This document shows positions 20,232-32,100 of a DNA stretch of 64,000 nucleotides, one piece after another. Source of the stretch: Hippopus hippopus (lineage: Eukaryota > Mollusca > Bivalvia > Cardiida > Cardiidae); assembly GCA_946811185.2 (NCBI GenBank), contig OX328102.1, positions 62,327,416-62,391,415 of the forward strand, read 5' to 3'. Position 1 is the stretch's first letter; each line of letters starts with the position of its first letter. The position numbers and the translations under genes are program-made. The notes beneath the pieces are model-generated. The model ran no database searches and had not been told where the DNA came from. It saw nothing but the letters and a program-made list of their open reading frames with translations.

Positions 20232-20780
20232 TTAATTTAACCCTTACGCTGCTAAGCGCGACTCAGGACCTTTTGCGGACAGTGTAGATCAAGATCAGCC
20301 TTCAAAGAACGTGTTGTCTGATCTTGATCTACACTGTCCGATAAGGAGATATACATTTATTTCATGCTTTCCGGTAGAATATCGAGAAATATTAGTGAGA
20401 TATTTTTCGATATTTCATGGTTACGACCAGTGAAAATACCGATTTTCATATTCTGACTCTTCAATTGAAGGCGGAAACAGTTGTTCCCGCGTACTAGTTA
20501 CACTAGGCGGAAACAGTTGTTCCCGCGCAATAGTTACGTAGGTAAAATGCGCGTGCCTCACAACCAGATGGAAATATGACGAAATCTACCTTACATTTCT
20601 CGCGCTTGACGTAATACTGTAATGCGTTGCTATGCGGAGGGGGTATGCCACGGGGAATAATAGAAAAAAACAAATATCCTCTATATATTTCCCTTGAACT
20701 ACCTTTCAAATAGCAACATTTGGGTTTTTACTATCGGCTGGAAAGTTTCATTTCACTTATTCATCAGGTTAAAAAGTAAT
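20232..20780 (+). repeat. MITE family C copy interrupted by a family D insertion
   Basis: The left part (20232-20357) runs from AACCCTTACGCTGCTAAGCG through the hairpin to CGATAAGGAGATAT. The right part resumes at about 20695 with TTTCAAATAGCAACATTTGG and TTTTTACTATCGGCTGG. The intervening 337 bp are a family D element. Confidence 0.7.
20358..20694 (+). mobile_element. MITE family D copy nested in family C
   Basis: From ATTTCATGCTTTCCGGTAG to AAACAAATATCCTCTATATA. It is internally rearranged: the AGGCGGAAACAGTTGTTCCC block is duplicated near 20467 and 20508, and most of the terminal palindrome is deleted. Its position inside C shows it is younger than that C copy. Confidence 0.7.
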
Positions 20781-20839
20781 CATGTGGTTGACTAAGACAA
20801 AACGGATCAGCCAATAAGGTAATTAGTCCTGAAATTTAA

Positions 20840-21015
20840 GTACCGTAATTACCAACCATTCTTAATTCCATTCTAAGTCTAATTCTATATTTTGAAAGTA
20901 ACACAACTTCTGATTGGCTAAACTATTTGGTTTAGCCAATCAGAAGTTGTGTTACTTTCAAATTAGAAAATTCGTGAGAATAAGACTTCCAATGTTCTTG
21001 AGAATGGTTGGTAAA
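20840..21015. repeat. Family J palindromic MITE
   Basis: Outer ends ACCAACCATTCTTAA and TTGAGAATGGTTGGT are inverted repeats. The inner hairpin has arms of over 30 bases (TTTGAAAGTAACACAACTTC facing its complement) around AAACTATTTGGTTT. Each arm holds an inverted or direct CCAAT-box sequence (AGCCAATCAG). Decayed relatives lie at 12455-12600 and 29840-29935. Confidence 0.7.
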
Positions 21016-21189
21016 TACGGACCCAGCAGGACCCAGCAGGACAACGGTTGAATTTAGAAAGTTCTGATCTTGATCTACACTCTTTGCCAAAGTTGGAAAA
21101 TCCCTCTTGAACCATAAGGGGTTAACCTATACGCCATCTGTAAAGTATTTGCTCTCACAGTCTGTCTTTGTCGGATTTTTAACAGTTTT

Positions 21190-21445
21190 CAACATTACAT
21201 TGTGGTGGCCAGTTCACCTATCCATGCTTTCCTGGATTTTCTTTCACCAGCGCTACGCACAGTATACTTCAAAGAACACTGGCTGCTTTCTCACATAACA
21301 ATCGTCGAAACACTGATTAGCGATGAGAGAGGAATGAATCCTGTCGCAGTGACTATCACCGATCCTTGGAGAAAAACTAGCGGAGCTGTGGATTCGAACA
21401 AGCGACCCCCCCCCCCCCCGGTTTCAAGCCCAGTACGTTATCGAC
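21190..21445 (-). repeat. tRNA-derived SINE, minus orientation
   Basis: On the minus strand it has box A-like GCTCAGTCGATAACG and box B-like GCTTGTTCGAATCCAC, then GTCACTGCGACAGGATTC and a tail matching 15950-16060. A C13 run sits in the head. It continues the family seen at 49517-49770. Confidence 0.65.
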
Positions 21446-21539
21446 TGAGCTTACTGTGCTCGGTTATCTGTGCGTCAGTCTTCGCTTGTGAAGTTCACAA
21501 ACTCTGAACAAAGCGCCAAAGTTCTTGACTGATCCAGAT

Positions 21540-21920
21540 GGAAAACATTTACCGACAGCAACATGATGGTCATTATCTCCCGCTAGATGGCATTCTAGAA
21601 AGACATATCTTGGGCATTCTGGGTACACAACCGGACTACATGTACTTTTCTACGCGACAACCGTTACTTTGAATTTCAAACTAAAATAAACGTTTACTCA
21701 ATAACACGCTAGCTGGTGAGATTCATTCAGCTATGATCAGCTAGCATCTAGCACCGGCCATTTATTAAAACAGCCCCACAGGCTTGGGTAATAGCTTCGG
21801 TGTAAGCCCTACTTTTCCCTAGCATATGGGATCGGTGATGCGTCGTAGCAGACAGGTCGAATCTTCGAAGAATATGACATGCGCAGACAACGACATGGTG
21901 GTGGTTGGAACTATTTGGAT
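21540..21920 (-). repeat. Repeat family H copy
   Basis: Blocks GCAACCGTTACTTTG-like (CGACAACCGTTACTTTG), GCACCGGCCATTTATTAAAA, GGGTAATAGCTTCGG and GCAGACAGGTCGAATCTTCG occur in reverse complement at 31385-31900. No coding potential was seen. Confidence 0.6.
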
Positions 21921-21995
21921 GTGTTAAAGGGTTCGAAAAATTGTGAGAAAAGGAGAAAATATTGGCAAGCAGCATTTTCTTAAAACATAAAAATG
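21900..21995 (+). repeat. MITE family A fragment
   Basis: GTTAAAGGGTTCGAAAAATTG, then AGAAAAGGAGAAAATATTGG and GCAGCATTTTC. Only the palindrome region is left. Confidence 0.5.
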
Positions 21996-22106
21996 CTGCA
22001 ATATCAGATACTCTTACTCATTTTTTGGTGATGACGTACTTACCGAATGGCGGATGAATATTACACTTTAACAATTTTAAATAATCAAACCTGAAACTAA
22101 GTCAAA

Positions 22107-22489
22107 GGAGGACATTCCTGTAAATTAAATTGTCTCCCTTGCCAGATAAGGACTAAAGGTAACCAAATAACGGATTGGTCCTTTCATCTGTATTCCTTTG
22201 TTTTTATCCTTGTGTCCTTTGGGGATGTTGCGTTCAATGTAATGATGATTTATGATATATGTGTAAAGTCCCCATGTAATTCAAATCAAATTCTGTTCTA
22301 AATCACCAAGAAGTAGATATATATCGATTTGTAAAATAATCTAACTAGATTTACTTGAAATATTATCTCAAGGACATAGCTGTGTCGTGCAAGAAAATCA
22401 AGGATAAAAACCAAGCAATCTCCCTCATCAGGATCAAGGTAGTACTGGAGAGGAATCAAGGGAAATAACTGAAGAATGGTCCTCATTAC
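22107..22489 (+). repeat. MITE family E copy
   Basis: Ends GGACATTCCTGTAAATTAAA and ATAACTGAAGAATGGTCC. Internal GACTAAAGGTAACCAAATAA, ATATCGATTTGTAAAATAAT and TCAAGGATAAAAACCAAG match 24883 and 50437. Confidence 0.7.
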
Positions 22490-22507
22490 GTCAGCGTGCA
22501 ACAAATA

Positions 22508-22772
22508 TGGACCACGCTCTGGCAAAAGCGAGGTTTAATACATCTCCATGATGCGTTAAACCGAGCAAGACATCACATAATTATGCATCCATAAAACCTG
22601 TTTTGTCTAATAACCGACTTAAACCTGAGGTAGAAAGATCCTTTGATATTCAGAAAATTTACCAAAAGCAAAAAAGTTTCGACACGGGTCAGCCTGCGCG
22701 GATTGCGCAGGCTGACCCGTGTCAATACTTTTTGCAGATGCATTTAACTCCCTTTTCACAGAGAATGGCTCG
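22508..22772 (+). repeat. MITE family B copy
   Basis: Starts GACCACGCTCTGGC and ends TTTTCACAGAGAATGGCTCG. The internal hairpin GGTCAGCCTGCGCGGATTGC / GCGCAGGCTGACC is intact. Confidence 0.75.
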
Positions 22773-22994
22773 TAATTATATTTTAGCCGGGAAATTGTAA
22801 GTACATGTGTAACAAATTACAATACAATTCAATTTGATATGAATTATAACCTCGTCACCACAGAACAATTTCGTGAACTTAGATATGACGGAAAGACTCC
22901 AAAGGCCCTGGAAAAAACAAACTAAATGCCCTGTGCTGGTATTTAAAAAAAATGATCTCCAGGTATACATGGATAGGTCCACTGGTCGCCAATG

Positions 22995-23485
22995 ATCTAC
23001 ATAGAGGATATTTGTTTTTTTCGGTGAGAGATCGGAATTTCTCTTATCGAGTGAACATCATCGGTAATATTTTCACGAGTGGTGCAGCCACCAGTGAAAA
23101 AAACATGTATCACCGATGATGTGCACGAGATCAAATAAATTTCGATTTTTCACCGAAAAAAGGAGAAAAAATCTATTTATTGTATGCTTCTAACCCCTCT
23201 TCCTTTTTTGGAGAGGGGACTTACACCAAAATCTAGTACAGTTGTTTTCGGAAATTTCACCTGGCGTACACCCTCCGCACCACAACGCATTGCACTCGCT
23301 TTTTACCTGGGTAACTAGTGCGCGGGAACTACTGTTTCCGCCTTCAGTCCAAGAGTTGGAAAATATGAAATCAGTATTTTTCACTGGTCATAACCAGTAT
23401 TTTTCACTGGTCATAATCATGAAATATCGAAAAATATTTCGCCGTTATTTCTCGGTTAACTACTGAAAAGCATGAAATAAAATCA
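22995..23485 (-). repeat. MITE family D copy, reverse orientation
   Basis: Starts TACATAGAGGATATTTG (the reversed right end), then the palindrome (TATTTTCACGAGTGG), GTACACCCTCCGCACC, GTAACTAGTGCGCGGGAAC and the GAAATATCGAAAAATATTTC end. It has a short duplication of the ATTTTTCACTGGTCATAA block. Confidence 0.7.
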
Positions 23486-23734
23486 AATATAGTTGAGGCA
23501 TTACAAACTTTTGGGTGATGATTCATTTTGTCGGCTCTAAACTCGCCAGATTTGTAGGGATTTACCGCAAAATGTCAAAGCATTCAACTCAAATTTTGTA
23601 AACAGAGATTTTAATTATAAACATTGCGTTACAAAGCAGCATACATAGATCTAAGCATAACAACAAAACAACAATAACAACAAATCGTAAGATTATTTTC
23701 CTTTTACCTTTTACCGAATAATTTCATGTTTAAC

Positions 23735-23950
23735 GTCCCTTGGCCCTGACGTAAAGGCTTTTGGAAACATTGCGGGGAAAGGAGAAAATGCTGGTGACCA
23801 GCGTTTTCTCCTTTTATCCACAATGTTTTGTACCATTTCAAAAAACAGAAATTCATCGTCTTTCTATCTTTTTAAGCTACATCAAATTTGCCGTCTGAAA
23901 ATGCTTTCAATTTGGCCAATTATTAAATTTTGGTGTTGGGTAAAAAATTA
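23735..23950 (+). repeat. MITE family A copy
   Basis: Palindrome at 23770-23825 with a mismatch (GCGTTTTCTCC). Arms CGTCCCTTGGCCCTGACG and AATTTTGGTGTTGGGTAAA. Confidence 0.7.
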
Positions 23951-24106
23951 CTTAGCTTTCAAAATTATCACGTAAATACCAGATATTTCCTGTTCTTCCG
24001 AGTCGGTGAAGACAATAAGGGAAAATCAGCCATTGCTTGTTGCAAGCTTTTTTTAGGCATTTTCCACTTTTCCCACATTTTTGTGTCTCAAATGATAGGC
24101 ATTAGC

Positions 24107-24337
24107 TTGAACCCTTTACCACACGACAAAATTTTAGACCTGTCCAAATTAAAAGCATTTGTAGATGACAGTTTTAACGTGGCTCATATGAAATGATTTT
24201 TCTTTGATAGGGTAGAAAACATTGTGCGAAAAGGAGAAATTGCTGGTAACCAGCATTTTCTCCTTTTCCCACAATGTTTTCAAAAGCCTTCTCTTTCAGG
24301 GGGCGTTAAAAGTCCTCATTGTGTGGTAAAGAGTTAA
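24107..24337 (+). mobile_element. Full-length MITE family A copy
   Basis: Ends CCCTTTACCACACGACAAAA and GTGTGGTAAAGAGTTAAA. Left arm TTTTAGACCTGTCCAAATTA, palindrome 24215-24275, right arm GGCGTTAAAAGTCCTCATTG. About 228 bp. A good type copy, in the opposite sense to 25448. Confidence 0.75.
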
Positions 24338-24634
24338 AGGGTAGAAAGCATTGTAGGAAACAGACAAATGGCTGGTCTCCCCATATTTGTTGCCGGAACC
24401 GGCAATATGATTTTTTTTTACCCCATCTGTAAAAGATTTTTTGTTGCCAATGGCATCGAAAGAGCATCAAAAATTAAAAAAGTGTTCTTATCTATTATCA
24501 ATCATTTAAATACTTTGCAGAACTACAAAATTAAACCATTCTCTTACATAGTGTATCACATTTTGAAAACATAGTGGGAAAGGGGGCAAATATTTGTGTA
24601 CAACATCTAAATCTTCTTTAGCAATCAGTTTGAT

Positions 24635-24815
24635 ACTATGTGAGAGAGAGACAGAGAGAGAAAAGAGAGGGATAGACAGACATAGAGACAGAGACAGACA
24701 CAGAGAAACAGACAGCGGCAGAGACAGGGGCACAGAGAAAGACAAGGAAAGAGAGATACAGAGAGAGAGACAGAGAAACGAACGGAGAACATGAAGAAAG
24801 AGACACAGAGTTTTA
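24635..24815. repeat. GA/CAGA-rich low-complexity tract
   Basis: Polypurine sequence of GAGA and GACAGA repeats. Both strands give long low-complexity ORFs that should be ignored. Confidence 0.85.
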
Positions 24816-24882
24816 TTGCCTAAAGTATTTTTCCTGTTGACTATAAATACCTTTAAAGCAGCTTGTAGATAACATTTTTGGG

Positions 24883-25257
24883 GGCCATTCCTGTAAATTA
24901 ATTTATCTCCCTTGCCAGATAAAGACTAAAGGTAACCAAATAACAGATTTTTCCTTTCATCTGTATTCCTTTGTCTCTATTCTTGGTTCCCTTGGGGATG
25001 TTGCGATAAATAAAACAATGATGTATGATGTGTGTGTAAGGTCCGCATATAATTCAATCAAATTCTGTTCTCAATCATCAGGAACTGCGTACATATCGAT
25101 TTGTAAAACAATCCAACTAGATTTACTTGAAATATTATCTCAAGAACATAGCTGTTCAGTGCAAGAAAATCAAGGATAAAATCCGAGTAATCCCTTTATC
25201 AGGACCAATGTTGTACTAGAGAAGAATCAAAGGCAATAACTGAAGAATGGCCCTCAT
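24883..25257 (+). repeat. MITE family E copy
   Basis: Ends GGGCCATTCCTGTAAATTAA and GAAGAATGGCCCTC form the terminal inverted repeat of the family. About 375 bp, the best-preserved copy. Confidence 0.75.
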
Positions 25258-25445
25258 TGGTACAAAACAAAAAACGTAACACCAACACTGAATATACCTT
25301 CGGAATAGGAAGGATCGTCAAACAAACAGTTCTAAATCGTCAATACTCCTACCGTGCACAGCGAGATGCTTATTACCACATGTCATCAATCTGCAGCAGA
25401 CGTCATTCTAAACATCCTAAATATTACTAATCAATAATAAATATA

Positions 25446-25677
25446 TTTAATCCTTTACCACACAATCCTAAAGTTTAACGACTCTAAAAAAGACGGGTTT
25501 TGAAAACATTGTGGGAAAAGGAGAAAATGCTGGTAACCAGCATTTTCTCCTTTTCCCTCAATGTTTTCTATCCTGTCAAATACAGAAATCATCACTTGAG
25601 CTACATTAATTTGGTCGTGTGCAAATGCTTTGAGTTTGGTCAAGTCCAAAATTTTGTCGTTTGGTAAAGCGTTAAAT
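25446..25677 (+). mobile_element. Full-length MITE family A copy
   Basis: Starts TTTAATCCTTTACCACACAA and ends TGTCGTTTGGTAAAGCGTTA. The central palindrome at 25500-25565 is intact but for one base. Confidence 0.75.
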
Positions 25678-25980
25678 ACATGTTTAACTATGGTCATGGC
25701 GAACAATTTCACCTTTGGCCACAATGTTTTCAAAAGCCGTCTGCTGCAAATCGACGGAAAAGTAGCCTGCAGAATGTGCGAGTAGTAAGCTTCAACTGAT
25801 GAAATAATTGTTCAATCACGTTTTTCGCAAAAGACATTGACTCGATATCAAAGCTAGATGCCAGTACTACAAGAATCCTGTCTTTTTAAATGTATGTCCA
25901 TTTTGAGTCTCTCAGTCATCAATACCAAGCAATGATGTCTATAATCATAAAGCTTGCATCTGTTTTTTTGATGTACGACG

Positions 25981-26151
25981 TCAGTTCGGCAACAGTAAAT
26001 GGCTGTCAATCCATTCTCGATATTTCCCGACGTTCGTCAGCACACTGGGATGGTCGTCATGGATACAGTCCTGGCGGCCCCAGGATACAATGCCAACCAA
26101 GCGGAAACGACCATCTGAATGTCTGCACGTCATACCACTCCCAGAATCTCC
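25981..26151 (-). CDS. Protease exon 7: catalytic Ser
   Basis: Acceptor TTTTTTCACAG ends at 26152, phase 0. It encodes [10 protein letters not shown], then [14 protein letters not shown] and [12 protein letters not shown], and ends TGA at 25983-25981. Ser326 is the nucleophile. Residues after SWG give Gly216 and Ser226 equivalents. No AATAAA is seen close downstream. Confidence 0.88.
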   Translation of the reverse strand, partial: GDSGSGMTCRHSDGRFRLVGIVSWGRQDCIHDDHPSVLTNVGKYREWIDSHLLLPN

Positions 26152-29100
26152 CTGTGAAAAAAAGGTAAAATTGTTACTTTATGTGCTTTTTTTTTCATTT
26201 TTGATGTACGCTATTCATGTTATTTAATATTATTTGATCTGGTCAGACATCTCGAAAACTTCAGTTTGTAAATTATCATTATCCGGAAGCAGTTCTCATG
26301 GTGAGTTAGCCATTAGAATTATTCTCTGTGAAAAGGTGGTGTAAATACATCTTCAGAAAAGTATTTACTTCATGTGAGTCTGCGCAGTCCGCTAATTTAA
26401 GTTCAAACATTTGGCTAGTAAGTGTTTAGTAAGTTTCCTGCATGTCAGGGGTTCATTCTACCGTATGACTCAGCCGGATTATTGCACAAAATGGTTCTGC
26501 TTTTCGCAGTGACTTGCTTAGTATAATGCATTACGAAGAATCATAACCCCCCCCCCACCGCCTTTTTTTTCCAGAGTGCTTCTAAAGTTTATTGCTCGTT
26601 CTACATAACGCACGCATAACAGCTTGAACGATTTTAACAGTCAATAATTGTTGGTACTCAGCGGTACATAGTAGAGCCGAGTTCTATTGTCCTAGCGGAC
26701 GGGTAGATACAAAACCAGTTTTGCACGAGAGATGTAAGGTAGTATTTTTTTAGAAAAAAGAATGCGACCCAACATTCCATGGCATCTGACATTGACAAAT
26801 GGGCACAGGTTTCCAGAGTTTTTTCGTTTAAAAAGACAGGTTTTTTGGGGGTTGAGTTAGGCCGAATTTAGTAATTAGTAGACCCTATTTTGTGTATGTG
26901 TATCATAGTCCGCCTTTCACATGTATATATGTATGTAACTATTGATGCCAATACATGCGCCTCCCCATACGCACAAGATCACCGATGTTATTTTCTTGGT
27001 TTGTGGACCCATCGGGTAGGTCATCATTGTAATGTGGCCATATCACCAACCGTATAAGATTTTATTCCTATTCTGAAGTCCACAAACTAGCCATCTATTT
27101 GTCTGAAAAGCAGTCCCTGTTAATTTTTAATATTCTTAATTAGAACAAACTCTGGAGTATCTGAATTCAACAAATCAAACAGCAAGATTGCGAATTTAAA
27201 ATTGTACAACGACTTAGAATTTATGGTGAATACAGTCCATTAAGTTCTTAATGTTTTTTACCTTGCACGGGCCACGCCCCTCTGATCCGAAGCACACGTC
27301 CTCATCTGTAAAATTGGTTCCCCAGCGCTGGGAGCACTCTCCAGAGTTTATCAGGTGACCTTGAACTTCCTGGAGTTTCTTCACTGGGTCCACTTCTGTG
27401 TCTGAAGAGAAACACAATCTTAATAATTGCAACCCTCGTGTGACGCGAGATTATCCGTGACCTTAACCCTTCACCAAACAGTCCAAAAGTTTTAATGGCC
27501 CTGACAAAGAAGGCTTTTAACCCATTACCACACAAGCCCTACTTTTGACGACCCTGAGAAAGAAGCTTTTAGAAAACATTGTGGGAAAAGGAGAAAATGC
27601 TGGTAACCAGCATTTTCTCCTTTTCCCACAATGTTTTCTACCCTTCACAAAACAAATTTTCAGTCATTTTTATTTTGTCGTCTGCAAATTTTTTCGATTT
27701 GGACAAGCCAAAAATTTTGTCGTTTGGTAATGAGTTAAAAACATTGTGGTAACCAAGATTTTCTTTTTTTCCCACAATGTTTTGTATCCTTTCATCGCTA
27801 AATTCTTTCATTTGAAGAGCATTCAATGTGTCGTCTGCAAATACTTTCGAATTGCACAGTTCTATCGTTTGGTGAAGAGTTAGGAGAAACATACTGCCAC
27901 CAACAGACGACATTTTTCCTCTATGCACCAAATGACTTTTGAAGGTAACATAGAAATAACTCGTAACAAGCCAGTGTAAATTACGTCATATCTCCGTCCT
28001 GTTGAATGGCATGCACTGTTTACCAAGTAGCTAGTGAGCGGGAACTACTGTTTCCGCCTTCAACTGGAGAGTTAGAAAATAAAATCGGTATTTTTCACTG
28101 GTCGTAAATATGAAATATCAAACCGTTATTTCTCGATAAACAACTGAAAAGCATGAAATAATGACCATTATCCATATTTAACCAGAATGCTTCAAGATGT
28201 CTTTCTTTCGAAAGCTGTATATTTCTTTTAGGCGGTAATAGAGCAAGGTATGGAATTTGTTCCCCGAATGTCTGGTGTTGGATCCGATCCGATAGGCCTT
28301 GGTAGATGCCATTGAGCCAGAAAGTTGTATATTAAGTCTTCTCACAAGCATTTGATATGGCCAGATGTCAGCTAATGACATCGTCGAAAAATTATACAAT
28401 CTTTTGGAAGACAAAAAGATCTTCTCTAGGAGGTATTGAGTTTTAAACTAATGATTCTCACCCCCTGTTTCGCCCCAGCCGGTTACCCAGCAGTCTTCAG
28501 AGTCAAGGTCACTGTTGTCATCCGGTAGACAGATCGGTTCTAGATTGTCTGTGAATTCAACACTTTCTGCCAGTTTAATCAACGCAATATCGTTCACGTG
28601 ACGTAAGATCGTGACGTTTCCAGCTTGGTTCCCGTCAATGGACACGTTTACGTTTCTTTCAAACTTTTCATGCTGAAAGAATATAATAAAATGATTTGTA
28701 ATTTATGTCGAACCGACAGAGCTCTACGGTCATTTGGTGCACACGAACGTAATTTTTGGGAGGAATTATAAGTACTTTGAGAAGAGATTGATGAAAACCT
28801 ATTAAAAATTGTAAGATGGTGAAAATACTGTATGTAAAAAGAAAAAAAAAAGTTTAAATAAAAGGCTTGATACCGAAGATACCTTTAATTATTTTTTCTA
28901 TATGAAATTGTTACATTTCTGATAAAGATTTAGCGAAAAGTAGGCCTAGATTTGATTTCTCCATAGATGTATTATTTATAGCCATTTTCCTCTCGCTACA
29001 TTTTAGCGACAGAATTTGTGTACACATTGCGTATTGATATTTATCCCGTACTGGATAGCTATGTGTCAAGTACAGACGACGTAAAATGATAATATTACCT

Positions 29101-32100
29101 GAATAACTTCCGCAATCTTCACCACTCTGTGAGACTCACTGTGATCATACGACAACGTCTGGTCGCCCATGTACAGACGGTGATATTTCAAACTGTCGTC
29201 AGATCTAGAAATAAGGGACAATACTTATTATCACTAGTCCAATAGAGTTATCTCTCTTTGATCACTCTTGTGTATATATGGTAAGAAAATGCACAAGTTT
29301 CGCGAGACAGCGCGATATCATCGGAACTTATACAGTGCCTGTAAAGTCGCTAAATCGTTAACTAACCCATAACGGGAAAAGATATTGAGAAATGGAAGCC
29401 CTAATATACTTATTAGACACTGCATCGTGATGAAATATACCTTCGTTAGTACAGATGGCTGCATTTGGTTGTACTTCATATATGATGCCACTGAATTTTG
29501 TTTACACGTGGTTCCGGTAGTAAGTCTAAACGCGCCTTTACTTGAAGATTTCCCAAAAATGGAAATAAGGAGTAAGATTAGCCAAATTGTATCATTAAGG
29601 AAAATATTTTTTTTTTTTTTTTGTAAAAATATAACTTTCTTTTTTGTCCGTCTTTTAGTTAGTATCAGACATCTATCTGTATATTCTAACATGACACGTT
29701 AATTCGGCTTTATAAACACAGTGCAACGAAAGCGTGGTGAAATCTACGTTATTCTATGTAGAGTGACGTCATTCTACGAGTATATAGAGTGACGTCATTC
29801 AGTATAAAGTAAGTAAGTTATTCAATGGAAACTAACTCTGCATCAGAATTTGTGTTACTTTCAATTTTTGAAAAAAAATCTAGAGAATAACACACAGAAT
29901 TTTCTGAAGAATGGTTGGTGAATAAGGACCCAAATGAAGACCATTTTTGCCTCAGAACTTACTCCTCAAAACAGTGCGCAGCTGTCAGAACCCATCGGCT
30001 TGTAAGCAAGACTCCACCACAGACGTAATGCCCTGTGTATGTCCGAATCGCAACTTGCCATGGCCAGGCACCAGAGGGCGCGCTCTTCCCGCCAACAACC
30101 CGACGAACACGTGACCGCTTGTGGGACATTCCACATCTCTTTTGTGATTGGATGTCCAGAGATTCGGTAGAAATTGGTACTTGTGTCGACGATGTCGTCG
30201 CGGTCGTCGTTGTTGAAGTTGTTGTCGTTGATTTTGACTTTTCTTTATTTTTTAAAAACAATTGGACCAGAGCTGTAAAATAGATGTACCATGTTTTGTG
30301 AAAAGGGGGTTTAATGCATCTTCAAAAGGTATCGACCAAGGTCAGCATGCGCAGTCCGCGCCGGCTGACCTGTGTCGAAACATTTTGCTTTTGGTAAGAT
30401 TTCTGTATGTCCAAGGAGCATTCTGTCTCAGGATTCAGTCTATGTTAGACAAAACGGAGTTTAATGACTTGCTTTGTAAATGCATCAAGGAGATGCATTA
30501 GACTCCCTTTTGCCACAACATGGCCCAAATGACAATACGTATCAGATGTTATCACATATCTTTTTATTATACTGCAAAGAAATTTCTCGTGATCTGATTG
30601 GATAATATGCCCCGAACATATATATCGTGTCGACTGGCAAAACCAACGTAAAAGCAGTTTCCCTTACGGGAGCCCCGTATACATGACTACACTTTCAACA
30701 CGAAATCCAAAATGGCGGCGTTGATCAAGATTAACATCGAGATTATGCACCAAACTGCACGTTTTTCCAAGGTTTCAGTGACGTCAGTTCCCAGCGACGT
30801 CAGTTTTCATTGAATTGGTACACTCAGAAGGGAAATTCTACTCCGTCAGCGTACTCAATTTTTTAAACAAAAAAAAAACACAGGTAAATTTCGCTTAACA
30901 CACGTCGGAATGGTAAAACTTTGCAGTATAATAAATTCGTTGTACGGTCAGGTGGCAGGGGACTTGGAAACTTGTTCACGGCTGTGGAGAATAATGTCGC
31001 CCCGAGCCGACGGCTGTGGAGAATAATGTCGCCCCGAGCCGTGAACAAGTTTCCAAGTCCCCTGCCACCTGACTGTACAACTAATAATGCCTCCTTCTAG
31101 AGCGACTTGGCAATTATAGACCTTATTTTAAATTCACTTTTCTGTCAGCGACTAACACTTCGACCAATCTTGCGACGACAGGTTGTCATCTTCACAATCA
31201 TTACTATACTTTTTGAATAGTGTAATCTAAATTTAAATGCATTTATACACCCGCATTGCTAATTTTGGCCGCTACTTGGCCTCTAAGAAGCGGACAGTAT
31301 GGATCCTAGGTTAGGCCGCACTTTCAGTGCAGTCTGATCTTGATCTATACTGTCCCCAAAAGCCCCTATTTTCGCCTATGGCGGTCAGAATACGTTGTCT
31401 GCGCTTGTCATATTCTCCGAAGATTCGACCTGTCTGCTATGACGCATCACTAACACATGTACAGGATAAATATTAATACGCCGCTAATAAAGTAGCAATG
31501 GAGAAAATGGCTATAAACAATACATCTGTGGGAAAATGGAACCTGTTTTTCGCACCAAATAATTTGAGAATTTAATAATTTCAAAAAAATAGTTTTCACA
31601 AATACTCTTGTCTTACTGAACATCTTTGAATACAGTTTCTAAATATAGACTTTAGAAAACCGGGATTCGTGCAGGGTATTTATCAACAAGAAGTGTCTGA
31701 GTTTATTCCGAAGCTATTACCCAAGTCTGTAGGGGCTGTTTTTATAAATGGCCGGTGCATAGGTTAAATGCTAGCTGAACATAGTTGAATGAATCGTACC
31801 AGGTAGCGTTTTATTTAGTAAACTTTTATTTTATTTTGAAATACAAAGTAACGGTTGTCGTTTTGAAAAGTAATCCGGTTCTGTACTCAGAATGCCCAAA
31901 TCAGATAGATGTGTATTTGAAAAACGCCACCTGGAAGATAATGGATTTTACGAGTACAAATGAGTTCAACGGCACCGAGGCTGTATGGGTAATGGGATTT
32001 TGAATATCAGCGAAGGTTGTTTGTTGGGTAATCTGAAATTGCACGATAATTAACGCTGAAAAGGTAAAAAATAATCCAACTATAACTTACGATGGCTCAA

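Noticed and set aside
24506..24815. Ser/Leu-rich and Arg/Glu-rich ORFs
   Set aside because: Translation of a GA-rich microsatellite.
29385..29702. 105- and 124-residue overlapping ORFs
   Set aside because: They cover repeat family I and a poly-T tract; the second family I copy at 32870 does not keep the frame.
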